In this document: piece after piece, positions 1 to 12,664 of the stretch
Position numbering within the stretch: the first letter of the stretch is position 1
Layout of the letters: each line of letters opens with the position of its first letter
Origin: Cinclus cinclus
Taxonomy: Eukaryota; Chordata; Aves; Passeriformes; Cinclidae
Assembly: GCF_963662255.1 (NCBI RefSeq)
Contig: NC_085052.1
Span: 30,886,654 to 30,950,653 of the forward strand
DNA length: 64,000 bases
Reading direction: 5' to 3'
Notes under the pieces: generated by a model
What the model was told of the DNA's origin: nothing
What the model saw: the letters and a program-made list of their open reading frames with translations, nothing else
The model's database searches: none
Translations under genes and position numbers: made by a program

Positions 1-2240
1 CCTGTCAAACTTTTTTTTGATAAGTTTGCTTAAAATCTATAAAAGTTTGTCTCCATATGCTTTAACAAACTTCACTTGTTTGACGTGAACTATTTTTTGT
101 GGAGCCAAGAAAAAAAAATCTTTATTCAATTTATTCTTAAGAGAAATTATTTTTATATTATTCTGTGGAAAAGATCTGGATTTGGATGTATTTGAGAAAA
201 GAAAAGCCTGTTGTTTATTAGTTCCTCTATGCAAGCTGGTAGTTCTATTACATATGGATTTTGCTAATAGGTGGGTGTGATTTTTTTGGGTCACGTGGAT
301 TGCTTTTTCATGAATTCTGGGGTTTTTGCATTGACTGAGCCTGCAGAGGTTTTCAAATCTGTGACTGGAAGATTTTCCCAAGCAGTTTTCTTCTCAGCTG
401 GAGAAAATTGTGTGTTGTTATTTCAAAGTCTTACTGGCAAAGCATTTTGGCCAGTACAGCATGACTCTCCTCTCCTTTGAAAGAGAATTTTTCACCAGAT
501 GGGAGCATACTTGTCGTTTGAATCTTTTGAGCTCCCATTGAAATTCTGAGGCAGTTAATTTGCAAACGCAGGGATGTGCAGCTCCCATGCATTCAGTGAG
601 CTATTGGAGACTCTCATTGTTGGCTGCCTCCCTCCTGCCTGTCTCACCAGGTTATCTCTGGACATGTCTGGGGGCTACTGCTACCTTAATAGTGTGAGGA
701 AACTGCTTTTAGCTGGGTTATGTATAAAAAATATCTCAGTGGATTTTCTTATAACTGTTACCTTTTAGAAGAGGCAAGAATTAGAAATGATGATCCGTGG
801 AACTCTGCCTTTGCTTGGAATGATTTTGGATAATCCAATGTACTAGAAGTAACTTTGTAGTTACGGTCTCACAAACAAAAATCATATTTATAATCTAGTA
901 GTTCATAGTGCAGAATTGCTCGAGTTTGCGTTTTCTGTGTAAAAGACTGGATTGTGCAAAAACAAACATGAACTTATGGAACCGTATATCTTTTTACCTG
1001 GTCGTTCCAAGGAGCCACGCACAAATACAATGATGATCTTCCTAGATACTGACCTGTAAACTTATGGTACCTGAGAAGGTGTTAGTGATCTTGGTCAGCC
1101 TAAAGGTCTCTTTTGTATCTGTTGCACATTGAGCCTTAGATGTGTGTATAAATAAATAGCCTGTGGATTATGAGAGGGAGGAGCTAGAATAATGGAAAAT
1201 GATGCTCTGACATCCTAAAAGTCAGTGAGACCGGATCATCCCTTCATTCCTTCCTCACAGTGAAGAGGATGTCTTCACTCTTACTGTCTTTATGAGATTC
1301 TCCTTCCCTGTGGTGGCCTGGACAATGAAGGAACTTTGCCTAAAACTCCAGACATTCACATAACCAATCTTTCAGTAAACCAAACTGTTGAAATGTGGGA
1401 AGGGTGTGAAAGTAAACCATCCCTCTGCAGCAACCCATGCAGATGGATTCTGGGCGAGAGCTGAGCTGTTTGATGGACTCTGAGATCCTGTAGCCCCCTG
1501 ATATAAATCTCTCAGTTCGCCTTTATTGAAAGAGAGGATCAGAGCACAGTCCTGACTATCCCCTCTTTAAAGGTTTCTCTCCTTTTCTTTTCAGCAAGTT
1601 TCAGCTTTTGTCTTCATATTTTTTTTTCAATCAGATCTGGAGAAATGTTTTTTCTCTCCCATGGTGGGTTTGTTTTGGTGAAGCAGGGCTGTTCTGTGTT
1701 AATGGAAACTGGGAAGGTGTTGCTTTTCCTTAGCTTCATATGAGTGAGTTATCCGTCCAGACACATCACTGGCTCCTTCCAGCAATGTTGGGTGACATAT
1801 GCAATAAAAACTGGGTCTTATGTCCTTTTCCAAAGATCCAGGGATTTGTAAACTCCCCATTGTGCTAGGCATGTGATGAAGAGGGGACTTGTTGCTGTGC
1901 TTTGTAAATGCTGGCTCTCATTACCCATTCCATAAACTTCACACCTAGTTCATAGGAGCCACATTCTCCCCACAGTATAAAGGTGGTAGAGTTTTCAAGA
2001 GCTTTAGATTAACTACAAAGTAACCCTTAATACAATAAATCTAACATGAGCCAAGAAATAAATGACTTTGGGCTGCCTGCTCAGTGCTCGTGTGCTACTT
2101 CAAGCATACTTGTAGCAGTTATTAATAATAATCATCATCATAGCACAGCTGTCAGTGGGTACAGAAATGTCTGCAACCTGGAACTTCTCATCCCTGTGAC
2201 AAGATGTTGGATTTAATTAGTGAAGCTTTTGTTTTATTTG
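1..2240. other. Unassigned noncoding DNA
   Basis: No gene, RNA gene or interspersed repeat is recognisable. Open frames are at most 114 codons, lie on both strands and overlap one another, as expected by chance. A few AATAAA-like words (near 1150 and 2033) occur without other 3'-end context. A short run of ATC/ATA triplets lies near 2121-2143. Confidence 0.5.
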
Positions 2241-5200
2241 TATCTACCTATTGTGAGAAAAGGGAATGAAAAGCAGTGTGAATCCATATGGGTTGGCAAA
2301 CAGGAATTCTTCTCCTCTGAGCATTGCAGTGGCTTTATTTTGAACTTGTGAAACAGGTAAGGATTGACAACCTTGTGCCCTGTGTTGGTCCAAATCCAGT
2401 TTGGACTTCAAGCTGTTTGTTGTAAGCAACAGCAATACCAAAGCTCCCCAAAATTGCCTTTTAGCAATCCCAGAATTCGTATTTGGTGTTTGTACAGGAG
2501 GGGACGAGGACTGGTGTTTGTTCACACACAGGTTTTTGCTGCTTTTGCACCACTGAGCACACCTGAGGCTTGAGCAGAGCAATCTGTATGCAGCCCCACA
2601 GACAGCACTGCCAGAATTCTTCAGGCCAGTCTGCTAATGCCCATCCACCAGCACCACCTTTCCTGATGATGTTCAAAGAGCCTATCTACATGTGGGGCCT
2701 TCAGCTGGGAGAAAAACAATAAAGTAGGTTAAAAAAATGTTTGTTCAGTTTCAGCTGGGAAGAAGGTGGAAAAGATGAGAGGGTTTGAAATATTATGGGT
2801 TGTCAGAAACCCAGCAGGAACCTCGGAAGGAAGAGAGGAGGATGTGGATTGAAGAAACTGGAGCCCTGAGGGCAATCCTCTAAAAATATATTAGAACAGC
2901 ACTGCCAGTAATAGTATTCTCAAGACACACAACTCCTGCACTCTTAATTGAAAAGTGCCAGGGGTAAGGTGCTCACCTTGAAACTCATTATCTATTAAAA
3001 TAATTTCTTTCATTTTCTATTGCTAAGGACTTGTTTTAAACTGAAGTAAGAGCTGGAGCCTGAAATACCATTTTCTTGTTGTTCTGAGAGGCAGCTCTTG
3101 CAAAGGGAATGGCAGAATGAAGCTAATAGAGCCTAGAGCCTGGCATATTTAGGGTATATATTTATGATTTACCAATTATTTAGTGCCTCTGAGTTAAATA
3201 ATATTCCTCATCTCTTCCCAAAATACGAGAGATTTAATCATAACTCTTTTGAACTCCAGTTTGAAGTACCTGTCTGTATGACTGTGTATGTATATATGTA
3301 AATATCATTACATGTATCCTTGGGTGATGCTTTAGGGACCTTGTGCTGGAGTGGCTGAGGTCTAACTAAACAAAAAAAAAGGCAGAAAAAGAGAAAACTA
3401 TAACTTCTCAGTACAGTTTGAGAACAGAAGCATAAAAGAGGTCAGTGACATAAAATCAAATGCAGAATCTTATACACAGACAAGGTTTACTTAATATGAT
3501 TATTGGTTACTGCATTTTCTCCTGATTATTATGAAATGAGAGGAGATTTTATACTGGGATTAGGAGGTCTGCTAGTTCTGATATTATCTTCTTAACGTTC
3601 AGAGCAAATAGTTAGTTGAAAAACTAGAAAAAGGAGAACCCAGGAGAATTTACTCCCAGGACAGAGATAAGGTCTTCTCTGCGAGTTGAAGGCTGAAGCC
3701 CAGGGGATGTGGTGATTACTGAGTAATTCATATCAATCTGCTGCAGAGCAGAAGAGAAAGAGAAATTGAGGATTGAGAGGAGCAGTAGGGTGTTACAGCT
3801 TTAAGGCCTACTTTACTTATCTCTAGGCTCACATTTAATCCAGAGTTCAGTTCAGCAGTTTGCAAAATCAATCTGTCTGTTCCCAATTCACCTTCAGATC
3901 CCTCAGCATCTCTTCATGAGCCCTGTGGTTTGGGAATAAGGCAGCCATGTGTGTCTGAAGGCAGCAGCCTGCAGCAGCATTGCTCTGATTTGTCCTGGGC
4001 TCTTTTTTCTGTTTGCACAGTTATCTCAGTCCCACCAAGCAGGAGCTGGGCGAGCACGGAGCCCTCTGCGGCTGCCCTGAGTGGCAGCACTCATCTGACA
4101 GTGCTGCTACAGGCACTGGCAAAGTCACTGGCTTGCTCATTCTCATAAATGCTTCAAGCTTCCTGAGCCACGCAGCAGCAACAGGAATTAGTGTGGCCCT
4201 TTTTTGGCTTCCCTTCGGAAGGCAGGGAGGTAACTGCTTCCCCAAAAGCCACGGATGCTGAGGCAGGATGCTCCCTCCTTGGTGGGGGACCCAAACCTGA
4301 CAGCATCCAGCCATGAACTCAGCAAGGATGAGGCTGGAGCAAACCACTGAGCATCTCTGATGGTTTGGTAACATCCCTTCTGCACGGAGGCAAACAGCAA
4401 TACTCGACACTTGCAGCTTGCTGTTCCCTCTATCTATTCCCACGTTTCCCTTCAATATTTAGGTTGCAAATCCAAAGTTTGTTTTGCTGTTGCTTATTTC
4501 TCTTTTTCTTTTTTTTTTCTTGGTGGTATTGAGCAGTGTTGCAGTGTCTGGCTGTGTGAAACAAATGAACAAAAAGAATCCTGACTCATTCTGGGAGGAA
4601 GGGAGATGGCAGCTGCTTGATTTCACCAGTGGGAGCTCTTCTCCAGACTTCATTAATCCTTAATCCTGTCATCCTGGGACAGAAGGAATCACACAGCTCT
4701 TTTAGGAGCATGAAAATCCTGTAATCCATCATCCATCCACCAGATGTTGGGCTAAGGAAAAGGGTTCTTTGCTGGTCCAGAACATACTAAATTCCACAAC
4801 AGGTTCTTTCACTTAAGCAGTCCTCGTGTCATGTCCTTGATGTGTCAGCACCCAGGAACAAAGTCTGGCACAGATCTACAGGTCTAGGACCAAGACATGT
4901 CTGGAATTCTCAGGTTCATGTCTCCCCAGCTCACTACACTTCTTCATTGTCTTTTTGACCTGTTCATGACAGGAGGAAGTTTTTCTTTAAGGCCACTTTC
5001 ATGAGCAACTTCAAGTTATGCTCACCAGGAGCTACCATTCAAGTATGTGTTCTCTGACTGCTTTATACCTCCAAATCAGTCCTTAGTGTGTCATTTGAAA
5101 TCGGTTTTTATGCAAAAATTTCCAGTATACTTGAAAGCCTTGGAATGACCTGATTTTGTTGGGTATGGCTTTGCTTAAGGTAAGCACTAAAGAAAGTTTC

Positions 5201-5683
5201 AGGCACTTTCTTTGAGTCTATTTAGCTTCTATTCACACCAAAATGCTCCATGTAGTTTATGTAGTTTTTCTGAAAAACAAGACAATCAAATTTACTTAAA
5301 TATTTAAATAAGCTTCTGTTTATTTACTTCCAAGGGCTTGAAGGTGAATAACTCCTAGCATTTTCTAGAGCAATGCCTGTTTGGCAAAGAGTACTGCATA
5401 AGTAAGGGATGGGCCAGTGGTCAGATGTGTAGCAGGATTAAACACTGAATAATGTATATATCTGTGTGGCTGGGGGCAGACATACACATTTTTTACCCAT
5501 GCTTAAAGGTGACTGAGTCCTGCAGTGGAGTTTTGGTGCTGCTCTTCAGCAGAAGGAAATGCAAATCCATCCTGTTAACAAAAACACCTCAAGAACCCTT
5601 GGCTTGATATGGTTAGTCATTGCTGTGGAGGTATATGAAAAGTCACCCAAATTAAATATGCCCTAGTTTATCAAGTTTTTTCC

Positions 5684-5684
<1 letters not shown>
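2241..5684. other. Unassigned noncoding DNA with chance ORFs
   Basis: This stretch has overlapping open frames on both strands (2244-2582, 4021-4455 and others) with no recognisable domain, and the frames contradict each other. The part around 3900-4330 is somewhat richer in G+C than its surroundings, but I see no splice-bounded coding phase there. A 19-bp palindrome with 7-bp arms lies near 2389-2407. I see no interspersed repeat. Confidence 0.5.
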
Positions 5685-5724
<40 letters not shown>

Positions 5725-5740
5725 TTGTTGTTGTTGTTGG
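5685..5740 (+). repeat. T39 homopolymer followed by (GTT)n
   Basis: An uninterrupted run of 39 T (5685-5723) is followed by about five GTT triplets and then looser G/T-rich sequence. It could be a slippage-expanded homopolymer or the decayed A-rich tail of a minus-strand insertion. I could not find a retroposed body next to it. Length polymorphism is expected. Confidence 0.95.
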
Positions 5741-7309
5741 TTTGTTGGGTTTTGTGGTTATGTTTTCATTCTACATTGAAAATCTCAATCGTGGCATTGT
5801 CAGTTTACATTTCAAACAGAACCATGATTTTCTTCTCTTGTTAAAGAGAAATATTAAAAGGTTTGACCAGAGGTATTTATAGAAAACCTCACATGTATTT
5901 AGTGGAATAATAGAAATGTGACTCTCCCATAATTTTCAAATTATATAGTTCACCTTGGGGCAAGCAGCGTGAGAAAGAAAGCAGTAAGGAACTGGCATAG
6001 TGAAAACTTATCAATACTTTTCTTCTGTGATGAAGAGCAAACATTCCTTTAGCCTACACATTTCTAATTGCTCATCCCAGGTGCTGGGAGCTGGTGGTCT
6101 GGGGGCCATCCCATTTGCAGCCTTGTGATAAGCAGCTGTTTCCTTGGTGAATTCATTTCTGAAAGTGAGATAATCCGATTTGAATGGAGCTGCAGACACA
6201 CTCATTCAGCCAAGTGAGGAGAAAAGGGGGGAAAAGAAAGATTTTCCTCTGTGTCTTCCTTTGTGCTCTGCCATGATTCAAGGACAGATAAAATTTTTGG
6301 CCTTGTTTCTCTCCATCTTGTTTGTGGCCCTTGACAGCTTTTTAAGTCCTATTTTGCTGGAAATTACAGACTAACTTAATTCTACTTGATATTATTCTTG
6401 CATCTGTAAAGCTGAGACTGTGCCAAAACACGGGGTTTTCATTCTGATTCAGCAAGGAATATAGGCAAGTGTTTAATTTAAAACATATTTTAAGCTCACC
6501 TGTATTCAGCAGAGCTTTCAAGCTATTTGTATTGAGGACTTGAAGTGTCCAAGAGTGGGCAAAGCTCCTCATAGTATTGGGAATGTATATGTGAGTGCTA
6601 TAGACATCCAGGAGCCCATCTCTGATTTATCAGATGCCACAGCTGCTCAGCAATTTCACAATAAATTTTTTTTATGTTTTTCAACTTAATTTTAGGAGGG
6701 AAGAAAAGCTTTCCTCCTACCCCTTCTCTATTTTTACATTTTCTCAAGTTGTTGCAACATGTGAGAACTTGGGTGACCCTTTCTCTCGGTGCAGCTTTCT
6801 CGTACAAGCTGCCTGAGGAGTTTGGTGTGTGCAAGCCAGACTGCTCTTTTATCAGCTTCCCGCAGGCTGTGATCCATCAGCAGTCCCTGTGTGGTCGTGG
6901 TTTCACCTCTCTGCACTCCCCACAGAGCTGTGCCTGGACATAAACCATAGTCTGAGTGAGCCTGAGCCTTGCTCAGCGTGAACTTGGAAATATCCAGTGA
7001 GGAACAGACATCAACGTGGTGCTAAACAATGGGCCAGAGGCAGTGAGGCTCTATGGAAGGAAGGTAGACAGAAGAAATTTTTTTTTTTTTTTTTAAATGA
7101 CAAATGGCTCAGAATATTGTTGGCATACAAGAGAGAGCAGGAGGAGGGGATGGCAGCTGGCCAGGCTCAGCTGCTTTACACCAGGAACAGAAGGGGCACA
7201 GGATTGAGGAGCACTCTACAAGATATTGAGGCCCCCTCTTGGGAATGCACATCCTGGTAAAGGAAAGTGTTCGAAAACATGTTCTTTATGGCTAAGACGT
7301 GGTTTACTG
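5741..7309. other. Unassigned noncoding DNA
   Basis: No gene is recognised. Overlapping frames on both strands around 6600-6940 encode nothing I recognise. A run of 17 T lies at 7078-7094. The sequence just before 7310 may include a diverged continuation of the CR1 fragment that follows. Confidence 0.5.
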
Positions 7310-7543
7310 TAATTTTGGCTATATGCCAGGAAAAGGCCCTTCTCCCAGAAGGAGTCAGGCACTGGAACAAGCCCCCAGGGCAGTGATTGCAGCACCAAGG
7401 CTGACAGAGCCCCAGGACTGTTTGGACACTGCTTTCAGGCACAGGGTGTGATCCTTCGTGTGTCCTGTGCAGGGCTGGGAGTTGGACTTAGATGATCCTT
7501 GTGGGCCCCCCAAATCAGGACATTCCCTGATTCTGTGATTCTT
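7310..7543 (+). mobile_element. CR1-type LINE, truncated 3' end
   Basis: This is the 3' untranslated end of a chicken-repeat-1 (CR1) non-LTR retrotransposon in plus orientation. Visible hallmarks, in order: the 'caggcactggaacaagccccc' type block near 7346, a 'gtttggacactgctttcaggcacagg' type block near 7419, a 'gttggacttagatgatcc' block near 7482, and a terminal reiterated ATTCTGTG octamer ending near 7543. Copies truncated at the 5' end like this are typical for CR1, which primes at its 3' end. No reverse-transcriptase reading frame remains. Sequence drift indicates an old, inactive copy. The 5' boundary is approximate. Confidence 0.85.
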
Positions 7544-9470
7544 GCTGAAAAGGGACAGTAACCAAATACGACCCATCTGAGACAGGTTCTGCCACATGTC
7601 CTTCACAGATTTGCTTCTCCAGAGACCTGTTTTTGGCAGGGAATAGTCTTGGTCATTTAGGGTGAGGGCACTGTGCTTAACACAGCCTAACTGTGCTGGG
7701 AACCTTTTAAAAGCCTTTGTGCCTGTCATTCCTGTAAGTCTTATCTCTCTGATTTCTATGTTATAAGCTCTCTTCCTTCATGGGCATGTTTTTTAGATTA
7801 AGGAAAGTAACATTTCACCCTCCCTGTAGCATGTGAAGTATATTTACCATTAGATAACACCATCCATAAGGCAGGATTCACCCAACCCTATATCAGTAAA
7901 ATTATATCCCAGCCTTCCTAGAACACGTCTCTGCTGTGAAAAAGAAGCTACTTCAGTAATATGAACCCATGCCAGGAGCAGTGAGAGTCTCTACAGTAGA
8001 AAAATACATTTGTACTGCCTGCTCAGATGAGGAACTGTGTGCCTGAGAAAGAGTAACAGTTCCAAATTTAGAAACGTGCTAAGTTTTTGTATTGGTAAAG
8101 TATTTATTGGCTGCAATTGCCAAATCCCCTGGCTGGGACTGAGTGGGTCAGACTTCATGGGGGTAGGATAGGTCTCTCCCACCTGTAGCTTTGACCACTT
8201 AGAGGTTTCACGTGGATGCTTTTAGAGCTGTGTAGCAGTGGCAGTCCAAAGGTTAAATGGCTGCCTTTCAGCTTCTGCACAGTTACAGGGGATTAAGCTT
8301 TCTCAGTGAGTTTCTAGGTACTCATGTATCACAGAGCTCCCTTGCTATGATTTCTTCCTTTTTCTGTAATCTTTCCAAGGAAGCCAGTGACCTCTTCTCA
8401 GAGAGATTGTGCAGAGGATGATATTTGCCCTGTAGCAAGCCACAAAACTTTTCTGTTCTGTTCTTGGAAAGTTATTGTTCTGGGGTTAAAAATATCCAGG
8501 TGCCATCTCATGAGAGAGGAAGGTGATAATTCACTCATTTATGATAGAGTCTCTGTTGTTCTCCATATTCTCCTGGCCCATGTCTCCCTTTGCTGCATTT
8601 GGCTGAACCCTTCTTCCCAGCACAATTTCTTTGTTCACTGCCTGAATTCCCCTCTGGAAGTACCAGAGTTTCTTTCTGTATAATAAAAAGAATTGGGCAG
8701 TTTCTGTGTGCAGGAGAAGGAGCATAGTAAAGGGCAATGAATAAAATATGTGCCTTTAGCCAGCAGCTGGTGTGACTCTGCTGGGTGGTCCAGCTGCACT
8801 TCATTTGTTATGCTCCTGTGTAAGTATCAGCAGATTTAACACTTATTAGTTCATAGTTATGCTTGTTGCAGGACACTTCTCAGCACCTGTCAGGGGGGAT
8901 ATGGAAGTGGAATACCCTAGATCAAGTCCAGCCAGTTTATAAATAAAAGAAATTTTTATTATGTTCAGCCCATCCTTTCCTCTCAGAGCATTATTAATCT
9001 GGTAATGGTGCTGTCTATGATACTAAAGGAGATTCTGCAAGAGAATAGTGCTTCTTTGCCAGACGTGTGGAAGTCAGAACAGAGGGCAGAAGTGGACTGG
9101 AATTAAATTTATGGACTTAGGCTTCGGCCTGAGGAAAGTCTTTGAGGCTCTAGGCTGAATGCTTTCTAAGGGGATGGAAGAACTAAGGTTTACAGTTCTG
9201 AGGCTGAGGGGAAGAGGATTGCAGCCTGAAGCTTACCTTGGAGGTGGCTGGGAATGCAGGTGGTTCTGTGGATGGGATGTGCAGATTGACAACTAGTATT
9301 TGACAGTTAAGGCTTACCTTAATTTGTCTGGCATGGTCTGGGATTGCCCCAGATTCTGAAAGTTCCAAATTCTTTGAGAAAGTGTACATTTCTTGGTAAA
9401 AAGCATATTTGTCGAGATTAGCATATATCACAGAAATTTGCTGGTTTTGAGGAGCTTCTGACAAAACACA
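7544..9470. other. Unassigned noncoding DNA
   Basis: No gene or repeat family is recognised beyond the CR1 fragment that ends here. Frames of 60-98 codons occur on both strands and overlap (for example 8387-8683 against 8535-8804), which argues that none is real. Confidence 0.5.
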
Positions 9471-10100
9471 TACAGGGATTGCTGGAAATGGACCTGATTT
9501 GCTGCCATTTAAACTGGAGCACAGCTCTGGAGCAGGGAATTCTGGAGTCTTTGGCCACTAGCTGGTCTGCAGGTGGCTCCTGCTATAACCTGGCGAGCAG
9601 GCTGTTTGTCACAGGGCTGTGGTTTGGCATCCAGGGACTGAGAGGGGACATTTGGGTGCTGTTCCTGTTGATTTGGGTGCTGGAAGCAGAGTGTAAACCA
9701 GAGGGGACCTGTGATACCAAGCTGCAGGAGGGGTCATGGCAAAGCAGATTTCTGCCCAAAAACCTGATGTGTGTGACTCACCCAGAAGTTCCCAAGGCTG
9801 GGTGGTGACTTAGGGACACAAATGGGTGTTTGACACTTGCTGCAGGAATTGCAAGGCACCCTGGCATAGAAACCAGCTATGAGCTGGAGGAGGAAGTACT
9901 CCTTTAAAAGGAGAGGAAATAGTGGGAATGATCATAAATCATGCCATGTCCTTCCTGATTTGAGGTAGCACTAAGTCACTTAACTGGAATTATTGTCAAA
10001 TATCTAAAATAGTATATGACAAGTAATGGATTGAAGAATTAACAGTATATGCTGAAAAATTCATAGAGGAAAGCACAAAATATCATCTTTCTGGGAAATA
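9471..10100. other. Unassigned, G+C-richer patch with a 109-codon frame
   Basis: A plus-strand frame at 9479-9808 (109 codons) lies in locally G-rich DNA. It has no recognisable domain, signal peptide or flanking splice signals that I can defend. The sequence style, with many short G-rich words, could also be a decayed LTR or other transposon, but I cannot name a family. I would not annotate a protein here. Confidence 0.35.
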
Positions 10101-10740
10101 AAGATTATTTTTTAAGGGACAGTAGTTTGCATGAAAGGATCTTTTTCTATAACAGCAACTTTAAAAAGAGGTCATAGACCTCAGTCTTTAGAATTTAGTA
10201 GCTATCCAGCTGAAAACTTCCATAATCAAGAGAATAAGAGAAAGCAGATCAGCTTTCTCAAGCTTTAATACAGAAAACTGCTGCCAGGCAAGTGAATTGA
10301 TCTCAGAAAGGCAGGAACAACAGAATTTGAAAGTGCAATAAAAAACATGATCATAAAAAACAACATAAAAACATATGTTTAATGCATTTTTATTCTTTGT
10401 TTTCCATTTAGCGCCATGATTATGCCGTATCTAACACCAGCCATTACATAAATCCATGGCAGACAGGCTGAAATACTCCTCCAATTACCCTGCTCACAGC
10501 AGCTCACCCCAGCCCAGTTATAAATAATGAGCAGATCCTCAATGGCTTCCTGGATTAAGATTAAAGATAGGCAGATAATTTAAACCCTCAACACGGATTC
10601 CTCCAATGCAGAATGTATTTTGGAGCCAGTTGCTTGTGTCCCCCAAAAGACAGTACACTGCTGAGGGGCTCCCATGGAATGAAGCATTAGGCTAATAGTG
10701 TTTTATGACAAGGTAATGATAGACTAAAGCAAAGCAATCC
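10101..10740. promoter_or_regulatory. Possible conserved noncoding / enhancer-like stretch
   Basis: This repeat-free stretch lacks simple-sequence drift and has many short motifs of the kind seen in vertebrate enhancers: AT-rich homeodomain-like words, an ATAAATAATGAG word near 10522 and a GCGCC-containing block near 10412. It looks unlike the CR1- and microsatellite-bearing DNA around it. Only an alignment to other birds could show conservation, so this is inference from appearance. Confidence 0.25.
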
Positions 10741-10761
10741 ATCTCTCTCTCTCTGTGTGTT
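10741..10761 (+). repeat. Short (TC)n(TG)n microsatellite
   Basis: About six TC dinucleotides run directly into about three GT dinucleotides. This is a compound dinucleotide repeat. Confidence 0.85.
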
Positions 10762-11669
10762 GCATTGTGTTAGATAGGTAGGAAATGTGTTTTCCCTTCT
10801 TCTAACCTTCCCAGGCTCCTGGAGAAATGAGGCAGTGTGTGCCTGTGTCATGCTGTCTCCACAGAAGGGAGCTACATTCCACCAGCCAGGCTGGAGGGAA
10901 GCTTGTTCCTCAAAATTCTGGTGGTTTTAATCAGTTTCAGTTAAGATGATAACTAATACAAGCACAAACATAACTCCTTCAATCCCTCTCTATTTCTGGG
11001 GAATCGGTGTGGTACCTGTGGGACATCCAAATGACAAGAGAAGCTAAATTATGCATGGAGCAGCATCCCCAAAGAGTTTTCATATTGTTTGAATACCTCT
11101 GGGCTTAAAATAAACTGGATTGTGAGCCGTGGAAGGGGAAGGAAAAAGACAAGACGTTCAAGGAGCTGAGTCAGATGTGAAGCCAGGCTGAGCCGTGTGC
11201 TGCTGTGAGCACTTTGCTCGGAGCCAGCGCTGCCCAAGCAGCAGAGAGAGTGGAACTGGAGCTGTGTGCAGAGAGCTGGGTAATTCAGAGCAGTGCCTGC
11301 TTTCAGCTGACCAAGTCCTCCTCAAGTCCTTGTCCTTGGCTCCAAAGTTCGCTGGGATTTATGTTCACGAGCAATTTGCTATGAACAGGTCCTTGAAACA
11401 GCTCTTTCTTACTAGACAGGTGAAAGAAGAGCAAAGCTATTTTCTCCCTGCTCTTTAGATTTTACTGAATACATCAGTGTTAAGAGCTCATATCCAGGAC
11501 GTGAGAGACGTGATTTTGCTGCCCTTAACTTGACAGGACCAGTGCTTGCATGTTGTATGGGCTGGTGGAGTGCTGCAGCCATCAGTCTGCTGAGTTTTTT
11601 GATTTTCAGTGAACAGCAAAATATTGATTGAGGCCAAGGAAGTAAGAGTGAGAAGTAATGTAGTAGTTA
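10762..11669. other. Unassigned noncoding DNA
   Basis: Chance-sized frames overlap on both strands (11049-11237 minus, 11195-11458 plus). No motif or repeat family is recognised. Confidence 0.5.
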
Positions 11670-11733
11670 ACTCCTTAGTTTAGCTGCAATTTTTTTATTT
11701 CACTCCTTAGTTTAGCTGCAATTTTTTTATTTC
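11670..11733 (+). repeat. Perfect tandem duplication, 2 x 32 bp
   Basis: Positions 11670-11701 and 11702-11733 are identical 32-mers placed head to tail. Each begins ACTCCTTAGTTTAGCTGC and ends with a T-rich stretch and TTC. Zero mismatches suggest a recent duplication, or gene conversion between the copies. Confidence 0.95.
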
Positions 11734-12433
11734 AGGCTTATTTATCTCACAGTAAATGTCTTCAGATTTAGCTTCTTTCTCTCCCAGATGGAACTTGCAG
11801 TCAGCATGCAATGCAGTAATTATTTTTCTTCATTTTTATTTTTGTTTCTGTGATTCAGGGAGTATTCTACAACTTTAATGGGGAAGTTAGATAAAACATT
11901 TTGGTGTAAATTGTAGGGGATTTAACTGGGATCTAGTTTATAGTCCCTGCAAAAGAAGAAGGTTGTATCTAAATCTGTCATGTTTTAGATAAATTTGGCA
12001 ATCGCTGAGCTAAGAGGTAAGAGAAGATTGGAGTACAGCCATGCAGGGGTGTAAAAAGCAGTGCATTAGTGAATTTGTGAATTTTGGTGTTTGTTGTACA
12101 CATGACCTTCTCAGGGAGTTGTGGATCCTCAGAGAGGCAGCATCTATCCCACCTGAGGAACTTAGATAAGTGGAAAAATCCAGTTCCTAGGTTGGATGGG
12201 CTAGCTCTGACCCTTGGTAGGTGTCCATTTTGTTCATTGCCATCCTGCTCTGTACTACTTGGGCACAATTTGTTGCTGACAGTTCTAAACGCTTTATAAA
12301 TCCTAAAGGAGTTTGAAATGTCTACACCATTTATTAATGCACTGATTAATTGATCCTATGTAATAACGAAGATAATTTGCACAAACATCCCAGCACATAC
12401 ATGCTGTACCTGTGAACACCTTTATTCCCAGGG
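11734..12433. other. Unassigned noncoding DNA
   Basis: No gene is recognised. Frames at 11978-12268 (minus) and 12084-12299 (plus) overlap each other and show no domain. Confidence 0.5.
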
Positions 12434-12664
12434 AGTAGGTTTAGACTGGATATTAGGAAGGAATTCTTTACTGTGAGTGAGGGTGTGACACTCTGGAACA
12501 CCTTGTCCAGAGAAGCTGTGGATGTCCCATCCCTGGGAGTGTTCAAGGCTCTGGATGGGGCTCTGAGTAACCTGGGATAGTGGAAGGTGTCCATGCCTGT
12601 GGCAGGGGGTTGGAACTGGATAATATTTAAGGTTATTTATCCCTTCCAAGCCAACCCATTCTTT
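12434..12664 (+). mobile_element. CR1-type LINE, truncated 3' end
   Basis: This is a CR1 3' end in plus orientation. The order of blocks follows the CR1 consensus: a 'ggaaggaattctttactg' block near 12456, 'ctggaacaccttgtccagag' near 12493, 'gtcccatccctgggagtgtt' near 12524, 'tggaaggtgtccatgcctgt' near 12581 and 'gggttggaactggataat' near 12607. The terminal ATTCTGTG repeats are missing or eroded. The copy is non-coding and truncated at its 5' end. It belongs to a different CR1 subgroup from the copy at 7310, judging by the block following the 'gggttggaact' word. Confidence 0.9.

Noticed and set aside
2389..2407. Palindrome GTCCAAA / TTTGGAC
   Set aside because: Arms of only 7 bp around a 5-base centre are expected by chance many times in 64 kb.
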